Positions 1-6,145 of a DNA stretch of 6,608 nt are shown here, piece after piece (within the stretch, counting starts at the first letter, position 1; each line of letters begins with the position of its first letter). The notes below the pieces were generated by a model that saw nothing but the letters and a program-made list of their open reading frames with translations, ran no database searches and was not told where the DNA came from. The stretch spans positions 1 through 6,608 of the forward strand of contig JAITHH010000053.1 of NCBI GenBank assembly GCA_031280065.1, given 5' to 3'. This DNA is from Treponema sp. (GTDB taxonomy: Bacteria > Spirochaetota > Spirochaetia > Treponematales > Breznakiellaceae). A program made the position numbers and the translations under genes.

Positions 1-797
<797 letters not shown>

Positions 798-799
798 TC

Positions 800-828
800 A
801 CCATAGAAGAAATGGGGCGTTTGTGCAA
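800..828 (-). promoter_or_regulatory. Candidate promoter of gap
   Basis: On the minus strand, TTGCAC (828-823) and TATGGT (805-800) are separated by exactly 17 bases. The predicted start near 793 gives a leader of about 25 bases carrying the GGGGG ribosome-binding candidate. The -35 box matches the consensus at only 3 of 6 positions and the -10 box at 4 of 6. A TTGC-type -35 with 17-base spacing recurs upstream of both Rpn-type genes in this window, which adds a little weight. Confidence 0.4.
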
Positions 829-904
829 GAGTCCCGGCTGCCCGGCAAGCGAATCAACGGTTCGGCGGCCCTCGGCGGGGACGCAGCCCACTGTCAACAA
901 CTTA

Positions 905-1018
905 AAGGGGGGACCGGGGGGCCTGGGCCCCCCGGCGGGGGCGTTGCGGGGGCAGCGCCCCCGCATGGGGGGTAGCGGAAAAGCCGCAGGCTTTGGAGCG
1001 AGGGGGGCGCGTCCCCCC
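905..1018. repeat. GC-rich multi-hairpin intergenic repeat
   Basis: The roughly 250-bp gap between the rhomboid stop and the gap start contains no gene. Its right half is packed with inverted repeats: CCGGGGGGCC/GGCCCCCCGG around TG (914-935); GCGGGGGC/GCCCCCGC around AGC (946-964), with a second GCGGGGGC at 935-942 that could pair instead; AAAGCC/GGCTTT around GCA (980-994); and GGGGGG/CCCCCC around CGCGT (1002-1018). Such concatenated G-run hairpins resemble dispersed extragenic repeats (REP-like), but one copy cannot prove dispersal. The remaining part, about 830-905, shows nothing else I recognise. Confidence 0.6.
1002..1018 (-). terminator. Possible 3' hairpin of the rhomboid gene
   Basis: Directly after the rhomboid TAG, the minus-strand transcript would form a GGGGGG/CCCCCC stem with a 5-base loop. 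No U-tract follows, so it is not a classical intrinsic terminator. It could protect the 3' end or assist Rho-dependent termination. It is also part of the larger repeat at 905-1018. Confidence 0.35.
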
Positions 1019-1019
1019 G

Positions 1020-1646
1020 CTAATACCGCCCAGTCAGGTACTTCCAGGGGTTAGCGCCAAAACGGATCAAAAAGTAGAGCCAGCCAAACGCGAATCCCGC
1101 CAGGTGGGTCAGATGAGCCACGCCGCTGCGAAACCCGAAGACAGACGAAATCAGCTCCAGCGCGGTAAAGCCCAGCACCATGACCGGGGCCCGCAGAGGC
1201 AGGATTCCCCAGATGTAGACCACCGCGTCAGGGAAGTAGGCGGCGTAGGCCAACTGTACCGCGAAGATAGCGCCGGACGCCCCTAGAAGGGACACGCGGT
1301 ACGCGCCGGTAAACCAGTACACCAGGAAAGAAAAGCCCCCCGCCAGAATTCCCGTTACCATATAGTAGAGGATGAATTCCTTGCTGCCCATCCGGCGCTC
1401 CACCTGGCTGCCAAAGATGAACAGCGCCAGCATATTGAAAAGCAGATGGCTCACGCCCCCGTGGGCGAACATATAGGTAACGGGCTGCCACACCCAGCCG
1501 TTCATTACCGCGACAGGGTTCAAGGCCGCATACAGGCTGATACGGGGAAACATCTGCTGGCCCGCAAAGACGAGTATGTTGATGCCGATCAGGTAGAACG
1601 CGGCATTGACGTAATGATACCGGAAAGGCCGTCTGATTGGATTCAT
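1020..1646 (-). CDS. Rhomboid family intramembrane serine protease
   Basis: A 208-residue polytopic inner-membrane protein that cleaves transmembrane substrates within the bilayer. It carries the rhomboid signature: WQPVTYMFAHGG (53-64), the H67-x3-N71 oxyanion motif in SHLLFNMLALFIFG, GASG with catalytic Ser124, and HLTHLAGF with His181 as the partner in the Ser-His dyad. About six hydrophobic segments are visible (roughly 15-31, 55-78, 91-112, 120-137, 142-166, 176-195), the bacterial core fold, with no extra N-terminal domain. The length suits the family. The ATG at 1646 has no Shine-Dalgarno but lies seven bases after a TATCAT box, suggesting a leaderless transcript. The gene begins 33 bases after the Nudix stop, so read-through from that gene is also likely. 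Natural substrates cannot be inferred from the neighbours. Confidence 0.95.
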   Translation of the reverse strand: MNPIRRPFRYHYVNAAFYLIGINILVFAGQQMFPRISLYAALNPVAVMNGWVWQPVTYMFAHGGVSHLLFNMLALFIFGSQVERRMGSKEFILYYMVTGILAGGFSFLVYWFTGAYRVSLLGASGAIFAVQLAYAAYFPDAVVYIWGILPLRAPVMVLGFTALELISSVFGFRSGVAHLTHLAGFAFGWLYFLIRFGANPWKYLTGRY

Positions 1647-1653
1647 ACTGTCA

Positions 1654-1683
1654 ATGATATTGCATGAGGGGAGGTTAGGTCAA
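1654..1683 (-). promoter_or_regulatory. Candidate leaderless promoter of the rhomboid gene
   Basis: On the minus strand, TTGACC (1683-1678, 5 of 6 to consensus) and TATCAT (1659-1654, 5 of 6) are 18 bases apart. The -35 box overlaps the TGA stop of the Nudix gene. Seven bases separate the -10 box from the rhomboid ATG, so transcription would start at or one base before the ATG. This fits the absence of any Shine-Dalgarno sequence. Confidence 0.55.
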
Positions 1684-2225
1684 CGAAACCCACTTGAGGC
1701 GTATTGAGATAAATAAGCCTTGACCGCCCGGCGCGTGGAGTCAAACGCCAGGTCCTCAAGCCGGATGTCCGCCGGGTTAACAAACCGGATCGCCGCTATC
1801 TCGTCCGGCTCCCGGCGCAGGTCCGCCGCGGACAGTCCCGGCACGGTGATAGTGAAGAACAGGTCGCAGGTGTAGTAGAGGACGCCCTTGTATGGGTAGG
1901 TGTTCGGGAAAGACGCCAGAAAGGAAAACTCCCGGCCCGGCGCGGCGGCATTCAGATCGAGGCCCAACTCCTCCTGACATTCCCGCCGGAGTCCTTCCAG
2001 GACGCCCTCGCCGTTATCAACAAAGCCGCCGGGCAGGTCCAGCTTCCCGCACGCGGGCTCCTTGCCCCTGACCAGCAGGACAACGGCTTCGCCGTTGCTG
2101 ATAACGCAGCCGGAGGCCGCGGCGGTATTGTGGTAGTACACAAAGCCGCAATCCGGGCAGCTCAACCGTTTATCCCGTTCAAACTGAATCTTCGCTGATG
2201 CGCACGCCGGGCAATAGTGAAACAT
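1680..2225 (-). CDS. Zinc-ribbon Nudix hydrolase
   Basis: A 181-residue cytosolic hydrolase of nucleoside-diphosphate-linked compounds. Counting from the ATG at 2225, an N-terminal zinc ribbon is formed by C5-x2-C8 and C23-x2-C26, followed by GFVYYHN. This arrangement is typical of the NudC-like/COG1051 group. The Nudix box begins at G67 and fits G-x5-E-x7-RE-U-x-EE-x-G-U, with metal-binding residues in RRECQEELGL; Cys replaces the usual aliphatic residue after RE. A TTG two codons upstream (2231) is in frame, but it directly abuts the AAAGGA ribosome-binding site, whereas the ATG lies six bases after it, so I choose the ATG. The rhomboid gene follows after 33 bases. The substrate is unknown; the NADH pyrophosphatase SQPWPFPQS-type motif was not seen, so I give no symbol. 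Confidence 0.93.
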   Translation of the reverse strand: MFHYCPACASAKIQFERDKRLSCPDCGFVYYHNTAAASGCVISNGEAVVLLVRGKEPACGKLDLPGGFVDNGEGVLEGLRRECQEELGLDLNAAAPGREFSFLASFPNTYPYKGVLYYTCDLFFTITVPGLSAADLRREPDEIAAIRFVNPADIRLEDLAFDSTRRAVKAYLSQYASSGFR

Positions 2226-2242
2226 AGCCAATCCTTTTATCG

Positions 2243-2300
2243 CGTTTCTTGAAACGCCGTTTCTGAAACTTCGTTTCTTGAAACGCCGTTTCTTGAAACG
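2243..2300. repeat. Four tandem copies of a 14-bp palindrome
   Basis: The unit CGTTTCTTGAAACG (arms CGTTTC and GAAACG around TT) occurs perfectly at 2243-2256, 2272-2285 and 2287-2300. A degenerate copy, CGTTTCTGAAACT, sits at 2258-2270. The period is 14-15 bases. The last copy contains the -35 box of the thioesterase promoter, and all four would lie in the 5' leader of the Nudix mRNA, where each could fold as a 5-bp stem with a CAAG loop. The array could be a set of operators for a dimeric regulator, an RNA structure, or an expanded short repeat. Confidence 0.85.
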
Positions 2301-2321
2301 ACTGTCCCCTTATTGTATAGT
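2293..2321 (+). promoter_or_regulatory. Candidate leaderless promoter of the thioesterase gene
   Basis: TTGAAA (2293-2298) and TATAGT (2316-2321) are separated by 17 bases. Seven bases then lead to the ATG at 2329, so the expected transcription start coincides with the start codon. No Shine-Dalgarno is present, consistent with leaderless translation. The -35 box lies inside the fourth palindrome of the tandem array, so anything binding that palindrome would compete with RNA polymerase. Confidence 0.65.
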
Positions 2322-2340
2322 AAAAATTATGGTATGTGAA
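2312..2340 (-). promoter_or_regulatory. Candidate promoter of the Nudix gene, overlapping the divergent one
   Basis: On the minus strand, TTCACA (2340-2335, 5 of 6 to consensus) and TACAAT (2317-2312, 5 of 6) are 17 bases apart. Transcription would begin near 2305 and give a leader of about 80 bases made almost entirely of the four palindromes, then the AAAGGA ribosome-binding site. The -10 box overlaps the thioesterase -10 box by two bases, so the two promoters probably exclude one another. Confidence 0.6.
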
Positions 2341-2721
2341 TGTTCCTTGACGGTGCGTACCTATGAATGTGATAGCTACGGCCATGTAAACAACGCTCAT
2401 TATCTTAACTATCTGGAATTTGCCCGGTATGAATTCCTCAAGGGCATTGATTTTGACTATCCGGCGATGATCAAGGCCGGGTATGGGGTGTATGTGGCCC
2501 GGGTTGAGATTGACTACAAGCGGCCCGCCCTCACCGATGATCTGCTGGTTATCCGTACCTGGCCGGTCAAGAAGGGGGCGGTCAGCGGGATTCTGGCCCA
2601 GCAGATACTCCGCGGGGAGGAGCTGCTGGCCCAGGCGAGAGTTACCTGGGCTTCGGTTGATTCTCAGGGGATGCCCGTCCGGCTTCCCCCCGCCTGGGAT
2701 GTCCCCGGCCTGCGGCCATAG
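2329..2721 (+). CDS. Acyl-CoA thioesterase, hot-dog fold (4HBT/YbgC-FadM-like)
   Basis: A 130-residue single-domain cytosolic enzyme that hydrolyses acyl-CoA or related thioesters. The N-terminal signature TYECDSYGHVNNAHYLNYLE (residues 11-30) holds the family's catalytic Asp15, followed by GHVNN and the E30-x-AR segment on the central hot-dog helix. The middle (about 47-75) reads VYVARVEIDYKRPALTDDLL, a typical beta-sheet region of the fold. Length is normal. I chose the ATG at 2329 because the domain begins right after it; an in-frame TTG at 2278 would add residues encoded by the palindrome array. There is no Shine-Dalgarno, and the -10 box ends seven bases upstream. proA starts 33 bases after the stop, suggesting co-transcription, though a link to proline synthesis is not obvious. 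Substrate chain length is not predictable. Confidence 0.9.
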   Translation: MVCECSLTVRTYECDSYGHVNNAHYLNYLEFARYEFLKGIDFDYPAMIKAGYGVYVARVEIDYKRPALTDDLLVIRTWPVKKGAVSGILAQQILRGEELLAQARVTWASVDSQGMPVRLPPAWDVPGLRP

Positions 2722-2739
2722 TGTGTGTTCCCCCCAATA

Positions 2740-2748
2740 TGGTATCAT
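2740..2748 (+). promoter_or_regulatory. Candidate extended -10 promoter of proA
   Basis: TGG directly precedes TATCAT (2743-2748), giving an extended -10 element (TGn-TATCAT). No good -35 box is visible at 16-18 bases. Six bases separate the -10 from the proA ATG at 2755, the same geometry as the thioesterase and rhomboid promoters, and proA has no Shine-Dalgarno. It would act as an internal promoter inside the thioesterase-proA-proB cluster. Confidence 0.4.
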
Positions 2749-2754
2749 CGCCGT

Positions 2755-4026
2755 ATGAACACCCTGGAACCCGTTTTTGATGTCCTGAAGAAAGCCCAAA
2801 TTCAGCTTGCCCAGGAAACCCGCGCCGCTAAAGACAGGGCCCTGTCCGCTGCCGCCGCCGCCATTGACGTTCAGCGCGGCGCGATACTCGCCGCGAACCA
2901 GACAGACGCGGAACGGGCCCGGGCCGGGGGCATGAAAGACAGCCTGGTTGACCGGCTCATCCTCAACAATACGAGGATAGATAATATAATAGAAGGAATC
3001 GAAACGGTCGTCCGGCAGCAGGACCCGGCAGGCGCGGTGCGGGCCGGATGGACCCTGCCCAACGGCCTTTTTGTGGAGCAGATCACCGTGCCTTTGGGCG
3101 TGGCCGCCATCATCTACGAGTCCCGGCCCAACGTAACCGCTGACGCCGCGAGCCTCGCCTACAAAGCCGGATGCGCCATCCTGCTGCGGGGGTCCTCCGC
3201 CGCGCTGGAATCAAACCGGGCCATCACCGCCGCCTTCAAAGCCGGGCTGGAGGCTGGCGGAGGAATTCCTGACGCCGTTGCCCTGGCCGGTTCGGGGGAG
3301 CGGGACGAAGTCGATCAGATTCTCCGCGCCAGGGGCAAGATCGACGTGGTTCTGCCGCGAGGGGGGAGGGAACTGATCCGCCGGGTGGTTGCGGAGGCCC
3401 GGATTCCCGTGATTGAGACCGGCGAGGGCAACTGCCACATCTATGTAGAGCCCAGCGCGGACATGGATCAGGCCGCGGCCATTATCGAGAACGCCAAGCT
3501 CCAGAAGATCGGGGCGTGCAACACCGTGGAAACGCTGTTAGTGCGCCGGGACGCGCTGGATTCGCTCATGCCCGCGCTGGCGGCGCGGCTTGGCGGGCGG
3601 GTGGAATTCCGCTGTGATGAACCGTCCAAACGGGCGCTTACCGGGGGCCGCCCCTCCGCGCCTCCCCTTCGCCTACAGGACGCGCGGGAGGAAGACTGGG
3701 AGACGGAATTTCTGGACGCGATTCTGGCAGTCAAAACCGTGGAAACCGTGGAAGAAGCCATCGAACACATTAACCGCTATGGGACCAGACATTCCGAGGC
3801 GATACTGACCGCCGATCTGCGGAGCGCCCAGGAATTCTGCCGGGGGGTTGACGCCGCCTGCGTGTATGTGAACGCATCCACCCGCTTTACCGATGGCGGC
3901 GTTTTCGGCTTTGGCGCGGAATTGGGCATCAGCACCCAGAAGATGCACGCCCGCGGCCCCATGGGGCTCGAAGCGCTGACCACCGTCAAGTACCGCATAA
4001 CCGGGCAAGGGCAGGTACGGGAATGA
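2755..4026 (+). CDS. proA: Gamma-glutamyl phosphate reductase
   Basis: Second step of proline synthesis: NADPH-dependent reduction of gamma-glutamyl phosphate to glutamate-5-semialdehyde, in the cytosol. The 423-residue product belongs to the aldehyde dehydrogenase superfamily. Visible hallmarks include VPLGVAAIIYESRPNVTADAA (112-132), LLRGSSAALESN (143 onward), VLPRGG, VIETGEGNCHIYV, the catalytic Cys255 in KIGACNTVETLL, and the C-terminal INRYGTRHSEAI, ASTRFTDGG and GFGAELGISTQKMHARGPMGLE blocks. Length is as expected for ProA. An in-frame GTG at 2725 would add ten residues unlike the family, so the ATG at 2755 is preferred. It lacks a Shine-Dalgarno and follows a TATCAT box by six bases. 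The stop overlaps the proB start as ATGA. The proA-proB order is the reverse of the proB-proA order in E. coli. Confidence 0.97.
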   Translation: MNTLEPVFDVLKKAQIQLAQETRAAKDRALSAAAAAIDVQRGAILAANQTDAERARAGGMKDSLVDRLILNNTRIDNIIEGIETVVRQQDPAGAVRAGWTLPNGLFVEQITVPLGVAAIIYESRPNVTADAASLAYKAGCAILLRGSSAALESNRAITAAFKAGLEAGGGIPDAVALAGSGERDEVDQILRARGKIDVVLPRGGRELIRRVVAEARIPVIETGEGNCHIYVEPSADMDQAAAIIENAKLQKIGACNTVETLLVRRDALDSLMPALAARLGGRVEFRCDEPSKRALTGGRPSAPPLRLQDAREEDWETEFLDAILAVKTVETVEEAIEHINRYGTRHSEAILTADLRSAQEFCRGVDAACVYVNASTRFTDGGVFGFGAELGISTQKMHARGPMGLEALTTVKYRITGQGQVRE

Positions 4027-4811
4027 TACCGAAGCTCCTCGCCCAGGCGCGGAAGATAGTCATCAAGATCGGCTCCAACACCTTGGCGGACCGCGAAGGG
4101 CGGACCAACCAGGCTTTCCTGGAGGATTTTGCGGCGCAGGCCGCGCTGCTGATCCGTTCCGGGAAAGCGATCATCCTGGTATCCTCCGGGGCCCAGGTAG
4201 CGGGGCTCTCGATCATGGATAAGTGGGTCCGCAAGCGGGACATTCACTACCGGCAGGCCCTCTGCGCGGTGGGCCAGGTGGAACTCATGGGCGCCTGGCA
4301 GCGGGCCTTTGCCCCCCAGGGCATCCGCATCGCCCAAATCCTCCTGACCCGTGACGACTTTGGAGACCCTATCCGTACGCTCAACATGCGGAACACGCTC
4401 TTTACCCTGGTGGACGAGGGCATCATCCCGATCATCAACGAAAACGACACGGTGTCCGTGGAGGAGATAAAGATCGGCGACAACGACACGCTGGCGGCGC
4501 AGTCGGCGGTGCTCTGGGGCGCGGACCTCCTGATTCTCTTTAGCGACATCGACGGCCTCTACAATAAAAACCCCAAGGAACACCCCGGCGCTGAACTGCT
4601 GGTCGAGGTTCGGGACATCGGCGGCATACGGAAGACCATCAGCATTGGCGGCGCGAACAGTTTTGGGACGGGCGGAATCGCCACGAAACTCGACGCCGCC
4701 GAGCGGGCCCTCTCCTACGGCATTCCGGTGATTCTCGCCCACGGCGGCAAGCCCCGCGTCCTGGAAGCTCTGGCCGCGGGGACCCAGCGGGGCACGGCGT
4801 TTCTCCTGTAG
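4023..4811 (+). CDS. proB: Glutamate 5-kinase, short form without PUA domain
   Basis: First and normally feedback-controlled step of proline synthesis: ATP-dependent phosphorylation of glutamate to the unstable gamma-glutamyl phosphate used by ProA. The 262-residue amino-acid-kinase domain shows KIVIKIGSNTL (11-21), VSSGAQVAG (53-61), QALCAVGQVELM (78-89), QILLTRDDF (105-113), INENDTVS (138-145), IKIGDNDTLAA (149-159), SDIDGLY (174-180) and GTGGIATKLDAAE near the C-terminus. It ends right after this domain, whereas E. coli ProB (367 residues) carries an additional C-terminal PUA domain; forms without PUA are known in the family. The ATG overlaps the proA stop by the ATGA arrangement, with only a weak GGGA ribosome-binding candidate, so translational coupling to proA is likely. 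Confidence 0.96.
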   Translation: MIPKLLAQARKIVIKIGSNTLADREGRTNQAFLEDFAAQAALLIRSGKAIILVSSGAQVAGLSIMDKWVRKRDIHYRQALCAVGQVELMGAWQRAFAPQGIRIAQILLTRDDFGDPIRTLNMRNTLFTLVDEGIIPIINENDTVSVEEIKIGDNDTLAAQSAVLWGADLLILFSDIDGLYNKNPKEHPGAELLVEVRDIGGIRKTISIGGANSFGTGGIATKLDAAERALSYGIPVILAHGGKPRVLEALAAGTQRGTAFLL

Positions 4812-4866
4812 GGAAGCGCTGATTACAGAGACTCCCGTGCAAAATCAACGGATCATATATTTTTTT

Positions 4867-4953
4867 ACCGCAGATGACACAGATATACACAGATTACCAC
4901 TGATGTTGTTTCTACTCATCTGCGCCATCCTTTTCATCTGTGTAATCTGCGGT
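4867..4953. repeat. Long CAGAT-type inverted repeat between convergent genes
   Basis: The 204-bp space after proB holds no convincing gene. Its main structure is an 18-bp inverted repeat with one mismatch: ACCGCAGATGACACAGAT at 4867-4884 and its partner at 4936-4953. The arms surround 51 bases. Three CAGAT motifs (4871, 4880, 4890) face three ATCTG motifs (4918, 4936, 4945); the outer two pairs are both centred on 4910. A run of seven T (4860-4866) abuts the left arm. It could be a MITE-like or other dispersed element, a non-coding RNA, or a shared 3' structure for proB and the convergent regulator gene. Confidence 0.75.
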
Positions 4954-4980
4954 TTCATCCGCTTTAATCGGCGTTGCCCT

Positions 4981-5018
4981 AGCCATCGGCTAAGGCCGAC
5001 GGCTGTAGCCGGCGGCTA
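4981..5018 (-). repeat. TAGCCG-type hairpin repeat at the 3' end of the XRE gene
   Basis: AGCCATCGGC (4981-4990) pairs with GCCGACGGCT (4995-5004) around TAAG. In the minus-strand transcript the only irregular pair is a G-U wobble, so it forms a 10-bp stem. A second small palindrome, TAGCC/GGCTA around GGC (5006-5018), overlaps the XRE stop codon. No U-tract follows on the minus strand, so termination is only possible, not shown. The repeated TAGCCG/CGGCTA words suggest a short dispersed repeat. Confidence 0.5.
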
Positions 5019-5354
5019 AGCCTGCGGTAACTCGATACACTGCATACTGATCCGGTTGATGATAGCCAGTTTCGCCGTGTCCGGCAGTCTGGCGAGGAAG
5101 TTAATCGTGTCGTCCAGCTCATTCTTATTGGTATAGAGTTCATGCGGCTCGTTTATAAAGAAAAGATAGGGTTCCACCGCGAGGGCTTCGCCCATTTTCT
5201 CGATCAGCTTTAACGAAGGGAAGCGGCGGCCTATTTCAATCTCGCCGATGTAACTGGGCGCGGTGCCGCAGAGTTCCGCCAGTTTCATCTGGGAAATCCC
5301 CCGCTGGTTTCTGAACTTTTTGAGATTACGGATGAATACGTGCTTTAAGTCCAT
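5016..5354 (-). CDS. XRE-family helix-turn-helix transcriptional regulator
   Basis: A 112-residue cytosolic DNA-binding protein. Residues about 8-65 form a Cro/C1-type HTH domain: IRNLKKFRNQRGISQMKLAE leads into helix 2 (Q22-C29), and APSYIGEIEIGRRFPSLKLI supplies the recognition helix (32-41) and the following turn. The remaining 45 residues include a possible helix (about 78-106, LDDTINFLARLPDTAKLAII) but no ligand-binding domain I recognise. The product is short but complete. The ATG at 5354 lacks a Shine-Dalgarno; TAGCAT ends seven bases upstream, with TAGTCA 17 bases further, so a leaderless transcript is possible. The gene is divergent from the outer-membrane protein gene, whose promoter carries repeated ATTGGC half-sites, suggesting that this regulator controls that gene and perhaps itself. 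A prophage or toxin-antitoxin origin is not supported by the neighbours. Confidence 0.93.
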   Translation of the reverse strand: MDLKHVFIRNLKKFRNQRGISQMKLAELCGTAPSYIGEIEIGRRFPSLKLIEKMGEALAVEPYLFFINEPHELYTNKNELDDTINFLARLPDTAKLAIINRISMQCIELPQA

Positions 5355-5383
5355 AATTTCTATGCTATAAGCCGAAAATTCAC

Positions 5384-5413
5384 TTGACTATTGGCAATGA
5401 GACACGGTACTAT
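5384..5413 (+). promoter_or_regulatory. Candidate promoter of the beta-barrel protein gene
   Basis: TTGACT (5384-5389, 5 of 6 to consensus) and TACTAT (5408-5413, 4 of 6) are 18 bases apart. Transcription would start near 5420, leaving a leader of about 45 bases with the AGGAGG site at 5456-5461, four bases before the ATG. The promoter is interleaved with ATTGGC repeats. Confidence 0.5.
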
Positions 5414-5440
5414 TGGCTATATGCCAATGTTACGATTGGC
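5390..5440. promoter_or_regulatory. ATTGGC operator-like array
   Basis: ATTGGC occurs at 5390-5395, 5412-5417 and 5435-5440, spaced 22 and 23 bases, about two helical turns. The middle copy forms a perfect palindrome with GCCAAT (5423-5428) around TATAT. The first copy follows the -35 box, the second overlaps the -10 box and the start site, and the third lies in the leader. The placement suits repression by a dimeric protein; the divergent XRE regulator is the obvious candidate, by position only. Confidence 0.6.
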
Positions 5441-5465
5441 GGCAGTTTATTTTAGAGGAGGACCA

Positions 5466-6137
5466 ATGAAAAGGTTACTTTTGGTTCTTGCGGTTTTCGG
5501 CATGTGCAGCGCGGCACTCTTCGCGCAGAATATCAAGTTGAGCGCCGGTTTAGGAGGTAACTTTACGGCGGATTTCACCAGCTTCGCCCTGACGAAAGAC
5601 GCGAAGGATGCCGATTTGAAGGCGAAGGATTGGAATTCCCACCTCGTCGGCGGGGGGTTCTACCTGTTCTTTGACGCGACTTATGTAGAGGCCAACGTCG
5701 GGCTGCTGTTCGGGAATGCGAATAGTGACAAGACAGATGGTATGTCTGATGACCAAAAAAAGGGCATGGATGTAACCGCCATCAAGCTGGGCCTGTTCGG
5801 TAAATACCCCATTGATCTGGGCAGCTTTACGTTGTTCCCCATGCTGGGTATTGACGGCCAGCTCGCCGTAGGCGGGAAGTTTTACGGCGAAGAGCCCGCA
5901 GATAAAGAGGAATTCAACAAGATGTTCAGTTGGTTCTGGATCAAGCTGGGGGTAGGCGCGGATATTCCGCTGGCCGAAAAGTTCTACCTGCGTCCTGAAT
6001 TCCTCTACGGTATCCGCTTAAACACGGAGGACGAAAAGGACACGATAGACTATTACAACTCCGGACCAACAAAAATGGTAGACGCCATTGTCGGGCACGG
6101 TCTGGATGTCCGCGTCGCGGTGGGCTACCGGTTCTAA
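5466..6137 (+). CDS. Small beta-barrel outer-membrane protein with signal peptide
   Basis: A 223-residue predicted outer-membrane protein of unknown specific function. The N-terminus MKRLLLVLAVFGMCSAALFA is a signal peptide with likely cleavage before QNIK. The mature part alternates polar and hydrophobic residues in short strands, such as KLSAGLGGNFTADF, GGGFYLFFDATYVEANVGLLFG, VTAIKLGLFGKYPI, FWIKLGVGADIPL and FYLRPEFLYGIRL. It ends in LDVRVAVGYRF with the terminal Phe typical of barrel proteins recognised by the BAM machinery. The length suits an eight- to ten-stranded barrel. The ATG at 5466 is chosen for its strong AGGAGG site and the signal peptide right after it; the frame is open back to 5391, but that stretch is promoter DNA. 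Acidic loops (for example DAKDADLKAKD) are probably exposed. No adhesin or porin family can be named. Confidence 0.85.
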   Translation: MKRLLLVLAVFGMCSAALFAQNIKLSAGLGGNFTADFTSFALTKDAKDADLKAKDWNSHLVGGGFYLFFDATYVEANVGLLFGNANSDKTDGMSDDQKKGMDVTAIKLGLFGKYPIDLGSFTLFPMLGIDGQLAVGGKFYGEEPADKEEFNKMFSWFWIKLGVGADIPLAEKFYLRPEFLYGIRLNTEDEKDTIDYYNSGPTKMVDAIVGHGLDVRVAVGYRF

Positions 6138-6145
6138 ACATCTCT

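Noticed and set aside
893..898. Perfect TTGACA on the minus strand upstream of gap
   Set aside because: No -10 box at 16-18 bases downstream; that stretch is GC-rich.
2243..2300. CRISPR array
   Set aside because: Units are contiguous 14-15-base palindromes without unique spacers, and no cas genes are nearby.
2278..2328. Upstream TTG start for the thioesterase
   Set aside because: The extra 17 residues come from repeat and promoter DNA; the domain begins right after the ATG at 2329.
2725..2754. Upstream GTG start for proA
   Set aside because: Ten added residues (MFPPIWYHRR) are unlike ProA N-termini, and there is no ribosome-binding site.
2179..2799. 206-codon minus-strand open frame across the palindrome array
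   Set aside because: Overlaps the thioesterase gene and reads repeat-encoded FQET/FKKR-like residues; no domain or start signal.
3777..4742. 321-codon minus-strand open frame
   Set aside because: Antisense to proA and proB, and explained by the GC-rich codon usage of those genes.
4837..5019. 60-codon plus-strand frame with a hydrophobic stretch
   Set aside because: It is a translation of the CAGAT inverted repeat and the TAGCCG repeat; no ribosome-binding site.
5391..5465. Extended start of the outer-membrane protein
   Set aside because: The stretch contains the promoter and ATTGGC repeats; AGGAGG and the signal peptide fix the start at 5466.
5505..5507. Lipoprotein cysteine in the OMP signal peptide (Cys14)
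   Set aside because: The residue before it is Met, and the surrounding FGMC does not fit a lipobox; a SPase I site before QN is better.
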